A stretch of 64,000 bases of DNA from [Streptosporangium] indianense (lineage in GTDB: Bacteria; Actinomycetota; Actinomycetes; Streptomycetales; Streptomycetaceae), in contig NZ_JAKEIO010000006.1 in NCBI RefSeq assembly GCF_021474405.1, positions 1 through 64,000 on the forward strand. Reading direction: 5' to 3'. Positions 39,894-49,894 of this stretch are shown piece after piece (the first letter of the stretch is position 1; each line of letters opens with the position of its first letter). A model generated the notes under the pieces. The model worked only from the letters and a program-made list of their open reading frames with translations. It ran no database searches and had not been told where the DNA came from. Made by a program: the position numbers and the translations under genes.

Positions 39894-40118
39894 GTGTACG
39901 TGTGCAGTTGCTTCGGCATCACCGAGCAGCAGGTCAAGCAGCACGCGGACGGCGGCGCCTGCACGCCTCGCCAGATCGCCTCCGCCTGCAAGGCGGGTAC
40001 CGACTGCGGCTCCTGTGTGCGCCGCATCCAGGCGATCCTCGGCAGGGGCTCCTGCCCGCGCCGCGATCTGGCCGACCGCGGCGAGCCGGTCCTCGCCGAA
40101 CTGGACGACGCCGCCTGA
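39894..40118 (+). CDS. bfd: Bacterioferritin-associated ferredoxin
   Basis: 74 aa from GTG 39894 behind GGAGGT. The [2Fe-2S] cysteines are arranged as in Bfd: CSCFG at the N-terminus and CGSC after about 30 residues, within the (2Fe-2S)-binding BFD-like fold (ITEQQVKQHADGG, PRQIASACKAGTDCGSC). Bfd docks on bacterioferritin and donates electrons to release Fe2+. It is convergent with bfr, 13 bp apart, and preceded by an iron box, so it is made when iron is short and stores are mobilised. The C-terminal third beyond CGSC is an extra Arg/Glu/Asp tail. Confidence 0.94.
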   Translation: MYVCSCFGITEQQVKQHADGGACTPRQIASACKAGTDCGSCVRRIQAILGRGSCPRRDLADRGEPVLAELDDAA

Positions 40119-40131
40119 TGCGGGCCCGGTC

Positions 40132-40608
40132 CTAGCTCGGCTGCTCGATCTGCTGCGCGATGTACAGCGCCTCACCGAGCTTGTCGATCAGCTCCAGCTG
40201 CGTGTCCAGGTAGTCGATGTGGTGTTCCTCGTCCTCGAGGATGGACTCGAAGAGGTTCGCGGAGGTGACGTCGCCCTTGCTGCGCATCACCTCGATGCCG
40301 CGCCTGAGCCGGTCGATCGCCTCGACCTCGACCTGCCGGTCCGCCTGGAACATCTCGGTGACCGTCTGGCCCACCCGTACGTGGAACAGCCGCTGGTAGT
40401 TGGGCAGACCGTCCAGCATCAGGATGCGCTCGGTGATCTTGTCCGCGTGCTTCATCTCGTCGATGGACTCTTCACGCGTGTACTTGGCGAGTTTGGTCCA
40501 GCCGTTGTTGTCCTGGATCCGGTAGTGCAGCCAGTACTGGTTGATCGCCGTCAGCTCGCCGGTCAACTGCTCGTTGAGGAATTCGAGGACCTCGGGGTCG
40601 CCCTGCAT
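40132..40608 (-). CDS. bfr: Bacterioferritin
   Basis: 158 aa, iron-storage 24-mer. Diiron ferroxidase ligands are Glu18, Glu51 and His54, with the second Glu/His pair in LEDEEHHIDYL. The heme-ligating Met52 is present (ESIDEMKHADK), so it binds heme between subunit pairs. The length is exactly that of the family. ATG start with GGAGC-type Shine-Dalgarno. It is paired with bfd on the opposite strand. No iron box is seen in front of bfr, in contrast to bfd. Confidence 0.96.
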   Translation of the reverse strand: MQGDPEVLEFLNEQLTGELTAINQYWLHYRIQDNNGWTKLAKYTREESIDEMKHADKITERILMLDGLPNYQRLFHVRVGQTVTEMFQADRQVEVEAIDRLRRGIEVMRSKGDVTSANLFESILEDEEHHIDYLDTQLELIDKLGEALYIAQQIEQPS

Positions 40609-40683
40609 CGCAGAGGCTCCTTCCGCGCGGGGGGAACTGGCAGGTTGCGCCGCATGATTCCACTGGCGGAGAAGATCGTCCAG

Positions 40684-40697
40684 TAAGTGTTCACTTA
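40684..40697. promoter_or_regulatory. Palindrome upstream of bfr
   Basis: TAAGTG-TT-CACTTA is a perfect 6-bp inverted repeat in an AT-rich patch 75 bp before bfr. Further TTAG/TAAG half-sites follow up to 40717. It could be an operator for bfr. Confidence 0.45.
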
Positions 40698-40784
40698 GTA
40701 AGTAAGGGCATGCTTAGTCCAATTTGTCCCGCGCCGGGGCGGCCTCGGTCAGGGGCACCACCCGGGGTCTGTCAGGATGGAGTC

Positions 40785-41435
40785 ATGGGTCAGCCGCTGG
40801 AACACGAATCGGGAGAAGGGCGCGATCCAGCAGGAGCGACGCAGCCGGAGCTCCCCCCGGGACAGCGGTTGCAACGCGGCTGGCCGGTCACGCACTACGG
40901 GCCCGTGCCCAAGTTCCGGCCCGAGCGCTGGGAGTTCCGCGTCTTCGGCGCCACCGCCGACGGCGGCAAGCACTGCTGGAGCCACGAGGAGTTCACGGCC
41001 CTCCCGCACACCACCGTCGTGGCCGATCTGCACTGCGTCACGAAGTTCAGCATGCTGGGCGCCGAGTGGGGCGGCATCCCCGCGCGCACGCTCCTGGACC
41101 TCGCCCCGCCCGCGGACGATGTCACCCATGTGATGGTGTGGGCCGAGTACGGATTCAGCTCCAACCTCCGGCTGTCCGACTTCGCCGACGAGCGCGTCCT
41201 GTTCGCCACCCACAAGGACGGCGAACTGCTCACCGCCGAGCACGGCTTCCCGCTGCGCCTGATCGTGCCCCACCTCTACGCCTGGAAGGGCCCCAAGTGG
41301 GTCCGCGGCGTGGAGTACATGACCGCCGACCGGCGCGGCTTCTGGGAGGAGCGCGGCTACCACAACATCGGCGACCCCTGGCGGGAACAGCGCTACTCCT
41401 ACCAGGAGGAGCCCGGGGACGGCCCCGGGCTCTGA
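40785..41435 (+). CDS. Sulfite oxidase-like molybdopterin-dependent oxidoreductase
   Basis: 216 aa from ATG 40785, probably leaderless (CAGGAT at 40773-40778). It contains only the SUOX molybdopterin-binding domain: ERWEFRVFG, the Mo-ligand Cys in DLHCVTKFS, WGGIPARTLLDLA, FGFSSN-like EYGFSSNLRLSDF, and RLIVPHLYAWKGPKWVRGVEY near the end. There is no heme or dimerisation domain, and no signal peptide, unlike MsrP. Substrate unknown; cytoplasmic. It is convergent with the endonuclease IV gene, 4 bp away. Confidence 0.88.
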   Translation: MGQPLEHESGEGRDPAGATQPELPPGQRLQRGWPVTHYGPVPKFRPERWEFRVFGATADGGKHCWSHEEFTALPHTTVVADLHCVTKFSMLGAEWGGIPARTLLDLAPPADDVTHVMVWAEYGFSSNLRLSDFADERVLFATHKDGELLTAEHGFPLRLIVPHLYAWKGPKWVRGVEYMTADRRGFWEERGYHNIGDPWREQRYSYQEEPGDGPGL

Positions 41436-41439
41436 GGCG

Positions 41440-42318
41440 TCAGCCGTCCCGCAGCTTCTTCAGCCGCTCCACGTCGGCCGCGTGCCCCTGCTTGCCGCCC
41501 GGCGTCTCGATGATCAGCGGCACGCCCTCGGTCGCGGGGTGCGTCATCAGCGCCCGGAACGGATCCTCGCCGATGTGGCCGACACCGATGTTCTCGTGCC
41601 GGTCCTTGTGCGCGCCCACCACGTCCTTGGAGTCGTTGGCGTGGATCAGCTTCAGCCGGCCCTCACCGACGGTGTCCACCAGCAGATCCAGCGTCCGGTG
41701 CATGCCGCCCGGGCCGGTCAGGTCGTGCCCGGCGGCGTAGATGTGGCAGGTGTCCAGGCACACCCCGAGCATCGGATGGGCGTCCAGCGCCTCGAAGTAC
41801 GGGCCGAAGTCCCACGTCCGCGAGCACAGGGAGGCACCCTGGCCGGCCGTCGACTCCAGCAGCAGGAGCGGGTCGTCTTCATGGGTCAGCTCGTCCAGCA
41901 GCGGCAGCAGGTGCTCCCGTACCTGCTGGAGCGCCACCGACCGCTCCCGGCCGCCGGTCGCGCTGCCGGTGTGCACGACCACGCCCAGCGCCCCGATCTC
42001 CCGCCCGCGCCGCAGGGAGTGCCGCAGCGACTGAACCGACCGCTCCACGGTCGCCTCGGTGTGCGAACCGAAGTTGATCAGATAGGGGGCGTGCACGTAC
42101 GCCGAGATCGACCCGTCCGCGCACGCCGTGCGGAACGCCTCGTCCTGCTTCGGGTTACCGGTCGGTGTGGCCCAGCCGCGCGGGTTGGCGACGAAGACCT
42201 GGACGGCCTCCGCCTCCAGATCACGGGCGTACGACAGACCGACGGAGTGGAGCCCACCGGCCACGGGGACGTGGCCGCCCACCGGGTTGCGGGAGGGGCC
42301 GGACAGCTGACTGTTCAC
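41440..42318 (-). CDS. nfo: Deoxyribonuclease IV (AP endonuclease)
   Basis: 292 aa from GTG. Xylose-isomerase-like TIM barrel of Nfo: GGHVPVAGGL, YVHAPYLINFGS, VVHTGSATGG, LLLLESTAGQG (Glu), VCLDTCHIYAAGHDL, LIHANDSKDVVGAHKDRHENIG (the DRHxNIG hallmark) and LIIETPGG. These supply the three-zinc site. It cuts abasic sites in base-excision repair. The C-terminal helix (AADVERLKKLRDG) is typical. Standing alone between unrelated genes. Confidence 0.95.
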   Translation of the reverse strand: MNSQLSGPSRNPVGGHVPVAGGLHSVGLSYARDLEAEAVQVFVANPRGWATPTGNPKQDEAFRTACADGSISAYVHAPYLINFGSHTEATVERSVQSLRHSLRRGREIGALGVVVHTGSATGGRERSVALQQVREHLLPLLDELTHEDDPLLLLESTAGQGASLCSRTWDFGPYFEALDAHPMLGVCLDTCHIYAAGHDLTGPGGMHRTLDLLVDTVGEGRLKLIHANDSKDVVGAHKDRHENIGVGHIGEDPFRALMTHPATEGVPLIIETPGGKQGHAADVERLKKLRDG

Positions 42319-42376
42319 CCGTTCAGGGTGTCATGCGTCCCGCCCTGCCCCTGCCACGGGCCTCCGCCCGCCGGCC

Positions 42377-44299
42377 TCACCTGATCTCGATGGTGATCGT
42401 GGAGCCCTTGGGTGCGGTCTGACCGCCCTCGACGGACTGGCTCTTGACCTCGTCGCCGAAGATGCCGAGCAGGCCGCGGTCCTCGTCGACCTCGAACCCG
42501 GCGTCCTCCAGCGCCTGCCTGGCGTCGTCGACGTTGTCACCGACCACGTCCGGGACCTCGATCATCTCGGGACCCTTCGACAGCGTCAGCGTCACCGTGT
42601 CGCCCTCCGCCGCGGTGCCGGACGCGGGTGTCTGCCGGACCACCTGGCCCTTGTCGTACTCGGAGGAGTTGACCTGCTCGGTGGCGATCTTCACCTTGAG
42701 GCCCGCCTCCGTCAGCTCGGACCGCGCGTCCGCCTCGTCGGAGCCGGTGACGTCGGGGATGTCGATGGGGGCGCCCTTGCTGACGACCAGCTCGACGGCC
42801 GTGCCCGCGCGCACCTTCGTGCCGTCGGCCGGGCGGGCGGAGACCACCGAGCCGCGCGGCACGTCCTCGCTGAACTGCCGGGTCACCATGCCCGGCTCCA
42901 GCCCGTCGCCCTTCAGCAGGTCCCGCGCCTCGCCCAGCTTCCGGCCCGCCAGGGCGGGCACCCGCACGGTCTCGGGGCCGTCGGAGACGGTGATGCCCAC
43001 CGCGTCGTTGCCCCGGATGCGCGCACCGGCCTTCGGGTCGCTGCTGATGATCCGGCCGCGCTCGACGGTGTCGCTGTAGGCGTGCTCCACCTTGCCGAGT
43101 TCGAGGCCGGCGTCCCGCAGCCGATCCTCGGCCTGGTCCTGGGTCTTCGCCAGCAGCGGCGGGACCTCGGTGAACTGGCCGGAGTTGATGTACCAGACGC
43201 CGACGCCCAGGCCGAGCACGAGCAGCACGGCGACGACGATCGTCGCCGGACCGCGCCGGGACCCCGGGCGGCGCCGGGCCGGCGGGGAAGCGAAGCGGCT
43301 GGTGCGGTCGAGGGATTCCCCGGCCGCCGCGTCGTCCTCGACGGCCGGCAGCGGGCGCGGCGTGGTCAGGGCGCGGGGGATCACGGTCGTGCGGTCGTCG
43401 CCGTTGTCGTGGTCCACCGCGAGCGCCTGGGGCGGCACCGCGTCCAGCTGGTCGTCGTCCAGCCGGCCGCGTCCGTCCCGGACCTGCGCGAGCAGCGCCA
43501 CCGCGTCGTGCGGGCGCACCGTCGGGGTGCGGGCCGTCGCCGAGGCCACCATCGCGTCCAGCTCGTAGGCCATGCCGGGCACGGCCACCGACGGCGGGGG
43601 CACGTCCTCGTGCAGGTGCTTGTAGAGGATCACGGCGGGGGAGTCCCCGTCGTGCGGCTTGTCGCCGGTCAGCATCTCGTACAGCATCACGCCGCACGCG
43701 TACACGTCGACGCGGGGGTCGGCGGTGCCGTCCTCTATCTGCTCCGGGGCGAGGTACGAGACCGTGCCGAGCACGGTGCCGGTGGTGTTCGTCACCGTGT
43801 CGACGGCCCGGACCAGGCCGAAGTCGGCGACCTTGACCCGGCCGTCGTCCCCGATCAGCACGTTCTCGGGCTTCATGTCGCGGTGCACGAAACCGGCGCG
43901 GTGCGCGGCGCCCAGGGCGGCCAGCACCGGCTCCAGGATGTCCAGGGCGGCCCGCGGCTGCAGGGCACCGCGCTCGCGCAGCACGTCCCGCAGGGTGCAG
44001 CCCGCGACGTACTCCATCGCCAGGTACACGTACGAGCCGTCGGTGCCCTGGTCGAAGACCTGCACCACGTTCGGATGGGCCAGCCGGGCCACGGACTTCG
44101 CCTCGCGGATGAACCGCTCGACGAACGAGGCGTCGACCGCGAGCGAGGGGTGCATCACCTTCAGCGCGAGGACCCGGTCGAGCCGGGTGTCCACGGCCCG
44201 GTAGACCGTGGCCATCCCGCCGACCGCGATCCGCGCGTCGATGCGATACCGGCCGTCGAGCACCTGCCCGACCAAGGGGTCCTGAAGGGTCGTGTCCAC
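42377..44299 (-). CDS. Serine/threonine protein kinase with four PASTA domains
   Basis: 640 aa from GTG at 44299, which is 7 nt behind TAGACT, a leaderless pattern; the ATG 21 nt upstream would lie in the promoter. The kinase domain (about 15-275) is complete: IAVGGMATVYRA, Lys47, HRDMKPEN with Asp141, DFG Asp159, a Thr-rich activation loop (TVTNTTGTVLGT) and APEQ. A Pro/Asp/Arg linker leads to one membrane helix (about 370-390) and four extracytoplasmic PASTA repeats. PknB-like kinases of this layout sense muropeptides or lipid II and regulate wall synthesis. Not in the dcw locus. Confidence 0.94.
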   Translation of the reverse strand: MDTTLQDPLVGQVLDGRYRIDARIAVGGMATVYRAVDTRLDRVLALKVMHPSLAVDASFVERFIREAKSVARLAHPNVVQVFDQGTDGSYVYLAMEYVAGCTLRDVLRERGALQPRAALDILEPVLAALGAAHRAGFVHRDMKPENVLIGDDGRVKVADFGLVRAVDTVTNTTGTVLGTVSYLAPEQIEDGTADPRVDVYACGVMLYEMLTGDKPHDGDSPAVILYKHLHEDVPPPSVAVPGMAYELDAMVASATARTPTVRPHDAVALLAQVRDGRGRLDDDQLDAVPPQALAVDHDNGDDRTTVIPRALTTPRPLPAVEDDAAAGESLDRTSRFASPPARRRPGSRRGPATIVVAVLLVLGLGVGVWYINSGQFTEVPPLLAKTQDQAEDRLRDAGLELGKVEHAYSDTVERGRIISSDPKAGARIRGNDAVGITVSDGPETVRVPALAGRKLGEARDLLKGDGLEPGMVTRQFSEDVPRGSVVSARPADGTKVRAGTAVELVVSKGAPIDIPDVTGSDEADARSELTEAGLKVKIATEQVNSSEYDKGQVVRQTPASGTAAEGDTVTLTLSKGPEMIEVPDVVGDNVDDARQALEDAGFEVDEDRGLLGIFGDEVKSQSVEGGQTAPKGSTITIEIR

Positions 44300-44411
44300 G
44301 CAGGGGAGTCTACGAGCCATGGCCGACAGCCCCGTCCCCCCGGCGGATTCCGGGGCAGGACTGCAGCCGACCTGTGACGTGCCCCCGGCCGTGTGACGTG
44401 TCCCGCGGGCC

Positions 44412-46593
<2,182 letters not shown>

Positions 46594-46603
46594 GGGCGTC
46601 CAG

Positions 46604-46696
46604 CCCCTCCCTTCGCCGGCATGACCCGGATCAGGTTCGTACGGTCGGAGGCCGCCAGCCTCCCTCTCAGCCCGGTGCGTCCGGGCTCCCGCGAGT
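46604..46696 (-). ncRNA. TPP riboswitch (THI box)
   Basis: In transcript sense: CTCGCGGGAGCCCGG, the highly conserved GCTGAGAGGGAGG, a variable helix, then GAACCTGATCCGGGTCATGC and GGCGAAGGGAGGGG. These are the pyrimidine- and pyrophosphate-sensing arms of the TPP aptamer. TCGC and GCGA close P1. The GGGAGG Shine-Dalgarno of thiO is in the final segment, so ligand binding would hide it. ACCCTA at 46711-46716 is the complement of a TAGGGT -10 box about 15 nt before the aptamer. Confidence 0.96.
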
Positions 46697-46754
46697 GCTT
46701 TACGTTGGCCACCCTAGCCCGATGCCCTGTCCCGCAGTAAGGGAGCCTCGTCCC

Positions 46755-47105
46755 ATGGCCCGATCCCTCGACGGTCTCGTCCTCGCGCCGGTCGCCGACC
46801 AGGCCCCGGGCCAGGTGGGCACCCGCACCCGGTTCACGTACCACGAGCGGCGGGGCGAGATCTGGGCCGAGTACACCGGCGGCGACGTCGTACGCGGGCA
46901 CCTCGTGGGTACCCGGGAAGGTGACCGGCTGGACTTCCGGTACGTTCAGCTCAAGCAGGACGGCACCACGTCCTCCGGGCACTGCGTCTCCTCGGTCGTG
47001 GAGCTGCCCGACGGGCGGGTGCGGCTGGAGGAGACCTGGGAGTGGGAGTCCCGGCGGGGCAACGGCACGAGCGTTGTGGAGCAGGTCACGGCGCATGAGC
47101 ACTGA
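46755..47105 (+). CDS. Conserved hypothetical protein, small beta-rich
   Basis: 116 aa from ATG 46755. The sequence alternates short strands (TRFTYHERRGEIWAEYTGG, VRGHLVGTREGDRLDFRYVQ, VRLEETWEWESRRG) and looks like one all-beta barrel-like domain. Database annotations sometimes call this family N-acetylglutamate synthase, but it has no GNAT acetyltransferase motif, so that name is not supported. It is divergent from the thi operon and precedes the flavoprotein gene by 32 bp. Confidence 0.75.
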   Translation: MARSLDGLVLAPVADQAPGQVGTRTRFTYHERRGEIWAEYTGGDVVRGHLVGTREGDRLDFRYVQLKQDGTTSSGHCVSSVVELPDGRVRLEETWEWESRRGNGTSVVEQVTAHEH

Positions 47106-47120
47106 CTGACAAAACGTCAG
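47106..47120. promoter_or_regulatory. CTGAC-N5-GTCAG inverted repeat before flavoprotein gene
   Basis: The repeat is immediately downstream of the hypothetical gene's stop and just upstream of the TATGGT -10 box (47126-47131) of the flavoprotein gene. It overlaps the expected -35 region, so it may be an operator. Confidence 0.4.
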
Positions 47121-47137
47121 GTGTCTATGGTGATCAG

Positions 47138-48379
47138 GTGAGCGAGCAGACGCAGGAACCAGGTTCGTCCGCGCCGCGGCGCGTCGTCGTGGCGGGTGCG
47201 GGCATGGCCGGGGTGCAGACCGCCGTCGCGCTGCGCGAGCAGGGCTTCACCGGTGACGTGATCCTCATCGGCGCCGAGCCCCACCAGCCCTACGACCGGC
47301 CCCCGTTGTCCAAGGCCGTCCTGCTCGGCAAGTCCGAGGGCTCCGCCTTCGACGTCGACTTCGAAGCCCTCGGCATCGAACTGCGGCTCGGCTGCGAGGT
47401 GCTGGGCCTGCGCCCCGCCGACCACGAGCTGGACACCGAGGACGGGCCCGTGCCGTACGACGTCCTGGTCGTCGCGACCGGCGCGGAACCCGTCCGGCTG
47501 CCCGGCACCGAGGGCGTGCCGGGCGTGCATCTGCTGCGCACCCTGGACGACGCCGAGCGGCTGCGGCCCGTACTGGCCCGCCAGCACGACATCGTGGTCG
47601 TCGGCGCGGGCTGGATCGGCGCGGAGTTCGCCACGGCCGCCCGCGAGGCGGGCTGCGCGGTGACCGTCGTGGAGGCCGCGGAACGCCCGCTCGCCGGGGC
47701 GCTGCCGGCGGAGGTCGCCGCCCCGATGTCCGGCTGGTACGCCGACGCGGGGGCGGACCTGCGCACGCACGCGCGCGTGCAGCGCGTCGAACCCGGTGTC
47801 GTCGTCCTCGACGACGGCTCGCGGCTGCCCGCGGGCGCGGTCGTCGTCGGCATCGGCGCCCGCCCCGCCACGGCCTGGCTCACCGGCTCCGGTATCGGGC
47901 TGGGCACCCACGGCGAGATCGTCGCCGACGAGCACCTGCGCACGACCGTGCCGGACGTGTACGCGGTCGGCGACTGCGCCTCCTTCCCCTCCGGGCGCTA
48001 CGGCGAGCGCCTGCTGATCCACCACTGGGACAACGCGCTCCAGGGGCCGCGCACGGTCGCCGTGAACATCGTCGGCGGGGCCACCGGGGAGCCGCCGGCG
48101 GTGTACGACCCGGTGCCGTACTTCTGGTCCGAGCAGTTCGGGCGGTTCGTCCAGTACGCCGGGCATCACGCGGCCGCGGACACGACCCTGTGGCGGGGCG
48201 ACCCCTCCGGTCCGGCCTGGACGGTGTGCTGGCTGCGGGGTGAGCGGCTGGTCGCGCTGCTGGCGGTGGGCCGGCCCCGGGACCTCGCGCAGGGCCGCCG
48301 TCTGATCGAGTCGGGCACGGTGATGAATCCGGTGCTGCTGGCGGATCCGGCCCGGCCCATGAAGGCGGCGACGGCGTAG
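47138..48379 (+). CDS. FAD-dependent ferredoxin/rubredoxin reductase-like oxidoreductase
   Basis: 413 aa from GTG, probably leaderless. Two Rossmann folds: VVVAGAGMAGVQTAVALREQG for FAD and IVVVGAGWIGAEFATAAREAGC for NAD(P)H, with the family motifs QPYDRPPLSKAVL, VATGAEPVRLPG, DVYAVGDCASFPS and HHWDNALQGPRTVAVNI. It belongs to the putidaredoxin/rhodocoxin reductase-like group that reduces ferredoxins for P450s. A C-terminal reductase domain follows (about 320-400). No ferredoxin or P450 gene is adjacent, so the partner is unknown. Confidence 0.92.
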   Translation: MSEQTQEPGSSAPRRVVVAGAGMAGVQTAVALREQGFTGDVILIGAEPHQPYDRPPLSKAVLLGKSEGSAFDVDFEALGIELRLGCEVLGLRPADHELDTEDGPVPYDVLVVATGAEPVRLPGTEGVPGVHLLRTLDDAERLRPVLARQHDIVVVGAGWIGAEFATAAREAGCAVTVVEAAERPLAGALPAEVAAPMSGWYADAGADLRTHARVQRVEPGVVVLDDGSRLPAGAVVVGIGARPATAWLTGSGIGLGTHGEIVADEHLRTTVPDVYAVGDCASFPSGRYGERLLIHHWDNALQGPRTVAVNIVGGATGEPPAVYDPVPYFWSEQFGRFVQYAGHHAAADTTLWRGDPSGPAWTVCWLRGERLVALLAVGRPRDLAQGRRLIESGTVMNPVLLADPARPMKAATA

Positions 48380-48443
48380 CGGGCCGCGCCCGGGTGGACC
48401 GCCCGGCTTCCGACTGTCAGTGGCAAATGGCAGGCTGGTTTCC

Positions 48444-48809
48444 GTGACCGAGATTGACGCAAAGATCGATGCTCTCGTCCCCGCCTGGCTCACCCTCCCC
48501 GACATCGCCGAACAGTTCGGCGTCGAGGTGACGCGTGTGCGGCAGCTGGTCAAGGACGGCCAGCTCATCGCCGTACGCCGAGGTGAGAACCGCGCGCTGC
48601 ACGTCCCCGCCGCCTTCATCGACGGGGACAAGGTCGTCAAGGGCCTGTCCGGGACCCTGACACTGCTGCGGGACGACGGCTTCACGGACGAAGAGATGCT
48701 GGAGTGGCTCTTCACGCCGGACCCCAGCCTGCCCGGCACCCCCGCGCAGGCGCTCAGCGAGAATCGCGGCACGGAGGTGAAGCGCCGCGCCCAGGCGCTC
48801 GCGGTCTGA
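48444..48809 (+). CDS. Rv2175c-family DNA-binding protein
   Basis: 121 aa from GTG 48444, 7 nt behind CAGGCT (leaderless); an in-frame GTG 24 nt upstream would lie in the promoter. It has a winged helix-turn-helix-like N-terminus (WLTLPDIAEQFGVEVTRVRQLVKDGQL, described here by its ends) and the Rv2175c C-terminal domain (FTDEEMLEWLFTPDPSLPGTPAQAL). In M. tuberculosis Rv2175c is a substrate of kinase PknL and binds DNA weakly. A PASTA kinase gene lies 4 kb away in this window. The target is unknown. Confidence 0.88.
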   Translation: MTEIDAKIDALVPAWLTLPDIAEQFGVEVTRVRQLVKDGQLIAVRRGENRALHVPAAFIDGDKVVKGLSGTLTLLRDDGFTDEEMLEWLFTPDPSLPGTPAQALSENRGTEVKRRAQALAV

Positions 48810-48820
48810 CCCGGCCGCGA

Positions 48821-48836
48821 CCGGACAACCGTCCGG
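48821..48836 (+). terminator. Weak hairpin after the Rv2175c-like gene
   Basis: CCGGAC-AACC-GTCCGG, a 6-bp stem 12 bp behind the stop. The remaining space to thiE (48837-49139) holds no gene with normal codon bias; its main content is a GC-rich stretch and a pair of direct repeats. Confidence 0.45.
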
Positions 48837-49071
48837 CACCGCGCCCGCGGAGCCGGACCTGAACAACCGCCCGACCTGGGGCCGTGGCCCGGCGGTCACG
48901 GCCCGGGGGTGGCTCGTGCCCGCGCGGGCCGCGCATCGCCCGGCGGTGGCTTGCGGCCGGGCTGCGGACTCCCCGGTGGGGCCGTTGCGCACCGGTGCCG
49001 GGCCCGGGGCAGGCGTAAGGTGCCCGAGGCGTTCGCGCGGACCGGGGCACTCCCGCGCCGCACGCCGCCCA

Positions 49072-49123
49072 CGCGGACACCCGTACGCCACGACGTCCGG
49101 CGCGGACACCCGTACGCCACGAC
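49072..49123 (+). repeat. Two perfect 23-bp direct repeats upstream of thiE
   Basis: The 23-bp unit CGCGGACACCCGTACGCCAC(GAC) is at 49072-49094 and again at 49101-49123, period 29 bp, ending 17 bp before the thiE start. Each unit contains the palindromic CGTACG. It could be an operator or a recent local duplication. Confidence 0.75.
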
Positions 49124-49139
49124 ACCCAGGGGGACACGC

Positions 49140-49796
49140 ATGACCGGCACCGCCGCCACCGCACGGGCCCAGCTCGCCGACGCCCGGGTCTACCTCTGCA
49201 CCGACGCGCGCAAGCGGCAGGGCGACCTGCCTCAGTTCCTCGACGCCGTGCTGGCCGGCGGGGTCGACATCGTGCAGCTGCGGGACAAGGGCATGGAGGC
49301 CGGTGAGGAACTGGAGCACCTGGCCGTGCTCGCCGAGGCCTGTGCCCGGCACGGCAAGCTCCTCGCGGTCAACGACCGGGCGGATGTCGCCCACGCCGCC
49401 GGCTCCGACGTGCTGCACCTCGGCCAGGGCGACCTCCCCGTCCCCGCGGCCCGTGCCCTCCTCGGCGACGACATCCTGATCGGCCGCTCCACCCACGCCG
49501 AGTCCGAGGCCGCCGCGGCCGCCGTCCAGCAGGGCGTGGACTACTTCTGCACCGGCCCGTGCTGGCCGACGCCGACCAAGCCGGGCCGTCACGCGCCCGG
49601 CCTGGACCTCGTCCGGTACACGGCCGGCCTCGGCACCGACCGCCCCTGGTTCGCCATCGGCGGCATCGACCTGTCAAACCTCGACCAGGTCCTTCGGGCC
49701 GGCGCCCGGCGCGTCGTCGTCGTACGGGCGATCACCGAGGCCGACGACCCGGGGGCCGCGGCGGCCGAGTTCGCCAAGCGGCTGCGGGAGGCGTAG
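49140..49796 (+). CDS. thiE: Thiamine phosphate synthase
   Basis: 218 aa from ATG 49140. It couples HMP-pyrophosphate with thiazole phosphate. TIM-barrel motifs are [74 protein letters not shown] and [28 protein letters not shown]. It is separate from thiOSG and shows no TPP aptamer in front, unlike that operon. Shine-Dalgarno CAGGGGG precedes the ATG. Confidence 0.96.
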   Translation: MTGTAATARAQLADARVYLCTDARKRQGDLPQFLDAVLAGGVDIVQLRDKGMEAGEELEHLAVLAEACARHGKLLAVNDRADVAHAAGSDVLHLGQGDLPVPAARALLGDDILIGRSTHAESEAAAAAVQQGVDYFCTGPCWPTPTKPGRHAPGLDLVRYTAGLGTDRPWFAIGGIDLSNLDQVLRAGARRVVVVRAITEADDPGAAAAEFAKRLREA

Positions 49797-49807
49797 TTAC
49801 GGCGGTT

Positions 49808-49826
49808 TGTCCAAGGGATGGACAAC
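49808..49826. promoter_or_regulatory. TTGTCCA-N5-TGGACAA inverted repeat between thiE and metF
   Basis: A perfect 7-bp inverted repeat, with an additional half-site GGACAA at 49832-49837, lies 58 bp before the metF -10 box. It could be an operator for metF or a weak thiE terminator. TTGGGG (49861-49866), a 17-bp spacer and TAACCT (49884-49889) form the probable metF promoter. Confidence 0.5.
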
Positions 49827-49894
49827 AAGCGGACAATCCGGGCAAATGTCGGCCTGCGGTTGGGGGACCGACGGCCCCTGGCTAACCTGCCGGT

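Noticed and set aside
43000-44300. Kinase start at ATG 44320
   Set aside because: The ATG would precede a TAGACT box placed 7 nt before GTG 44299, and family members begin with DTTLQDPLVG, so the GTG is preferred.
46755-47105. N-acetylglutamate synthase annotation often attached to this family
   Set aside because: No GNAT acetyl-CoA-binding motif (R/Q-x-x-G-x-G/A) is present in the 116 residues.
48909-49139. N-terminal extension of thiE by 77 codons
   Set aside because: The extension is Arg/Pro/Gly-rich, contains the 23-bp direct repeats and has no counterpart in the family. ATG 49140 gives the standard length.
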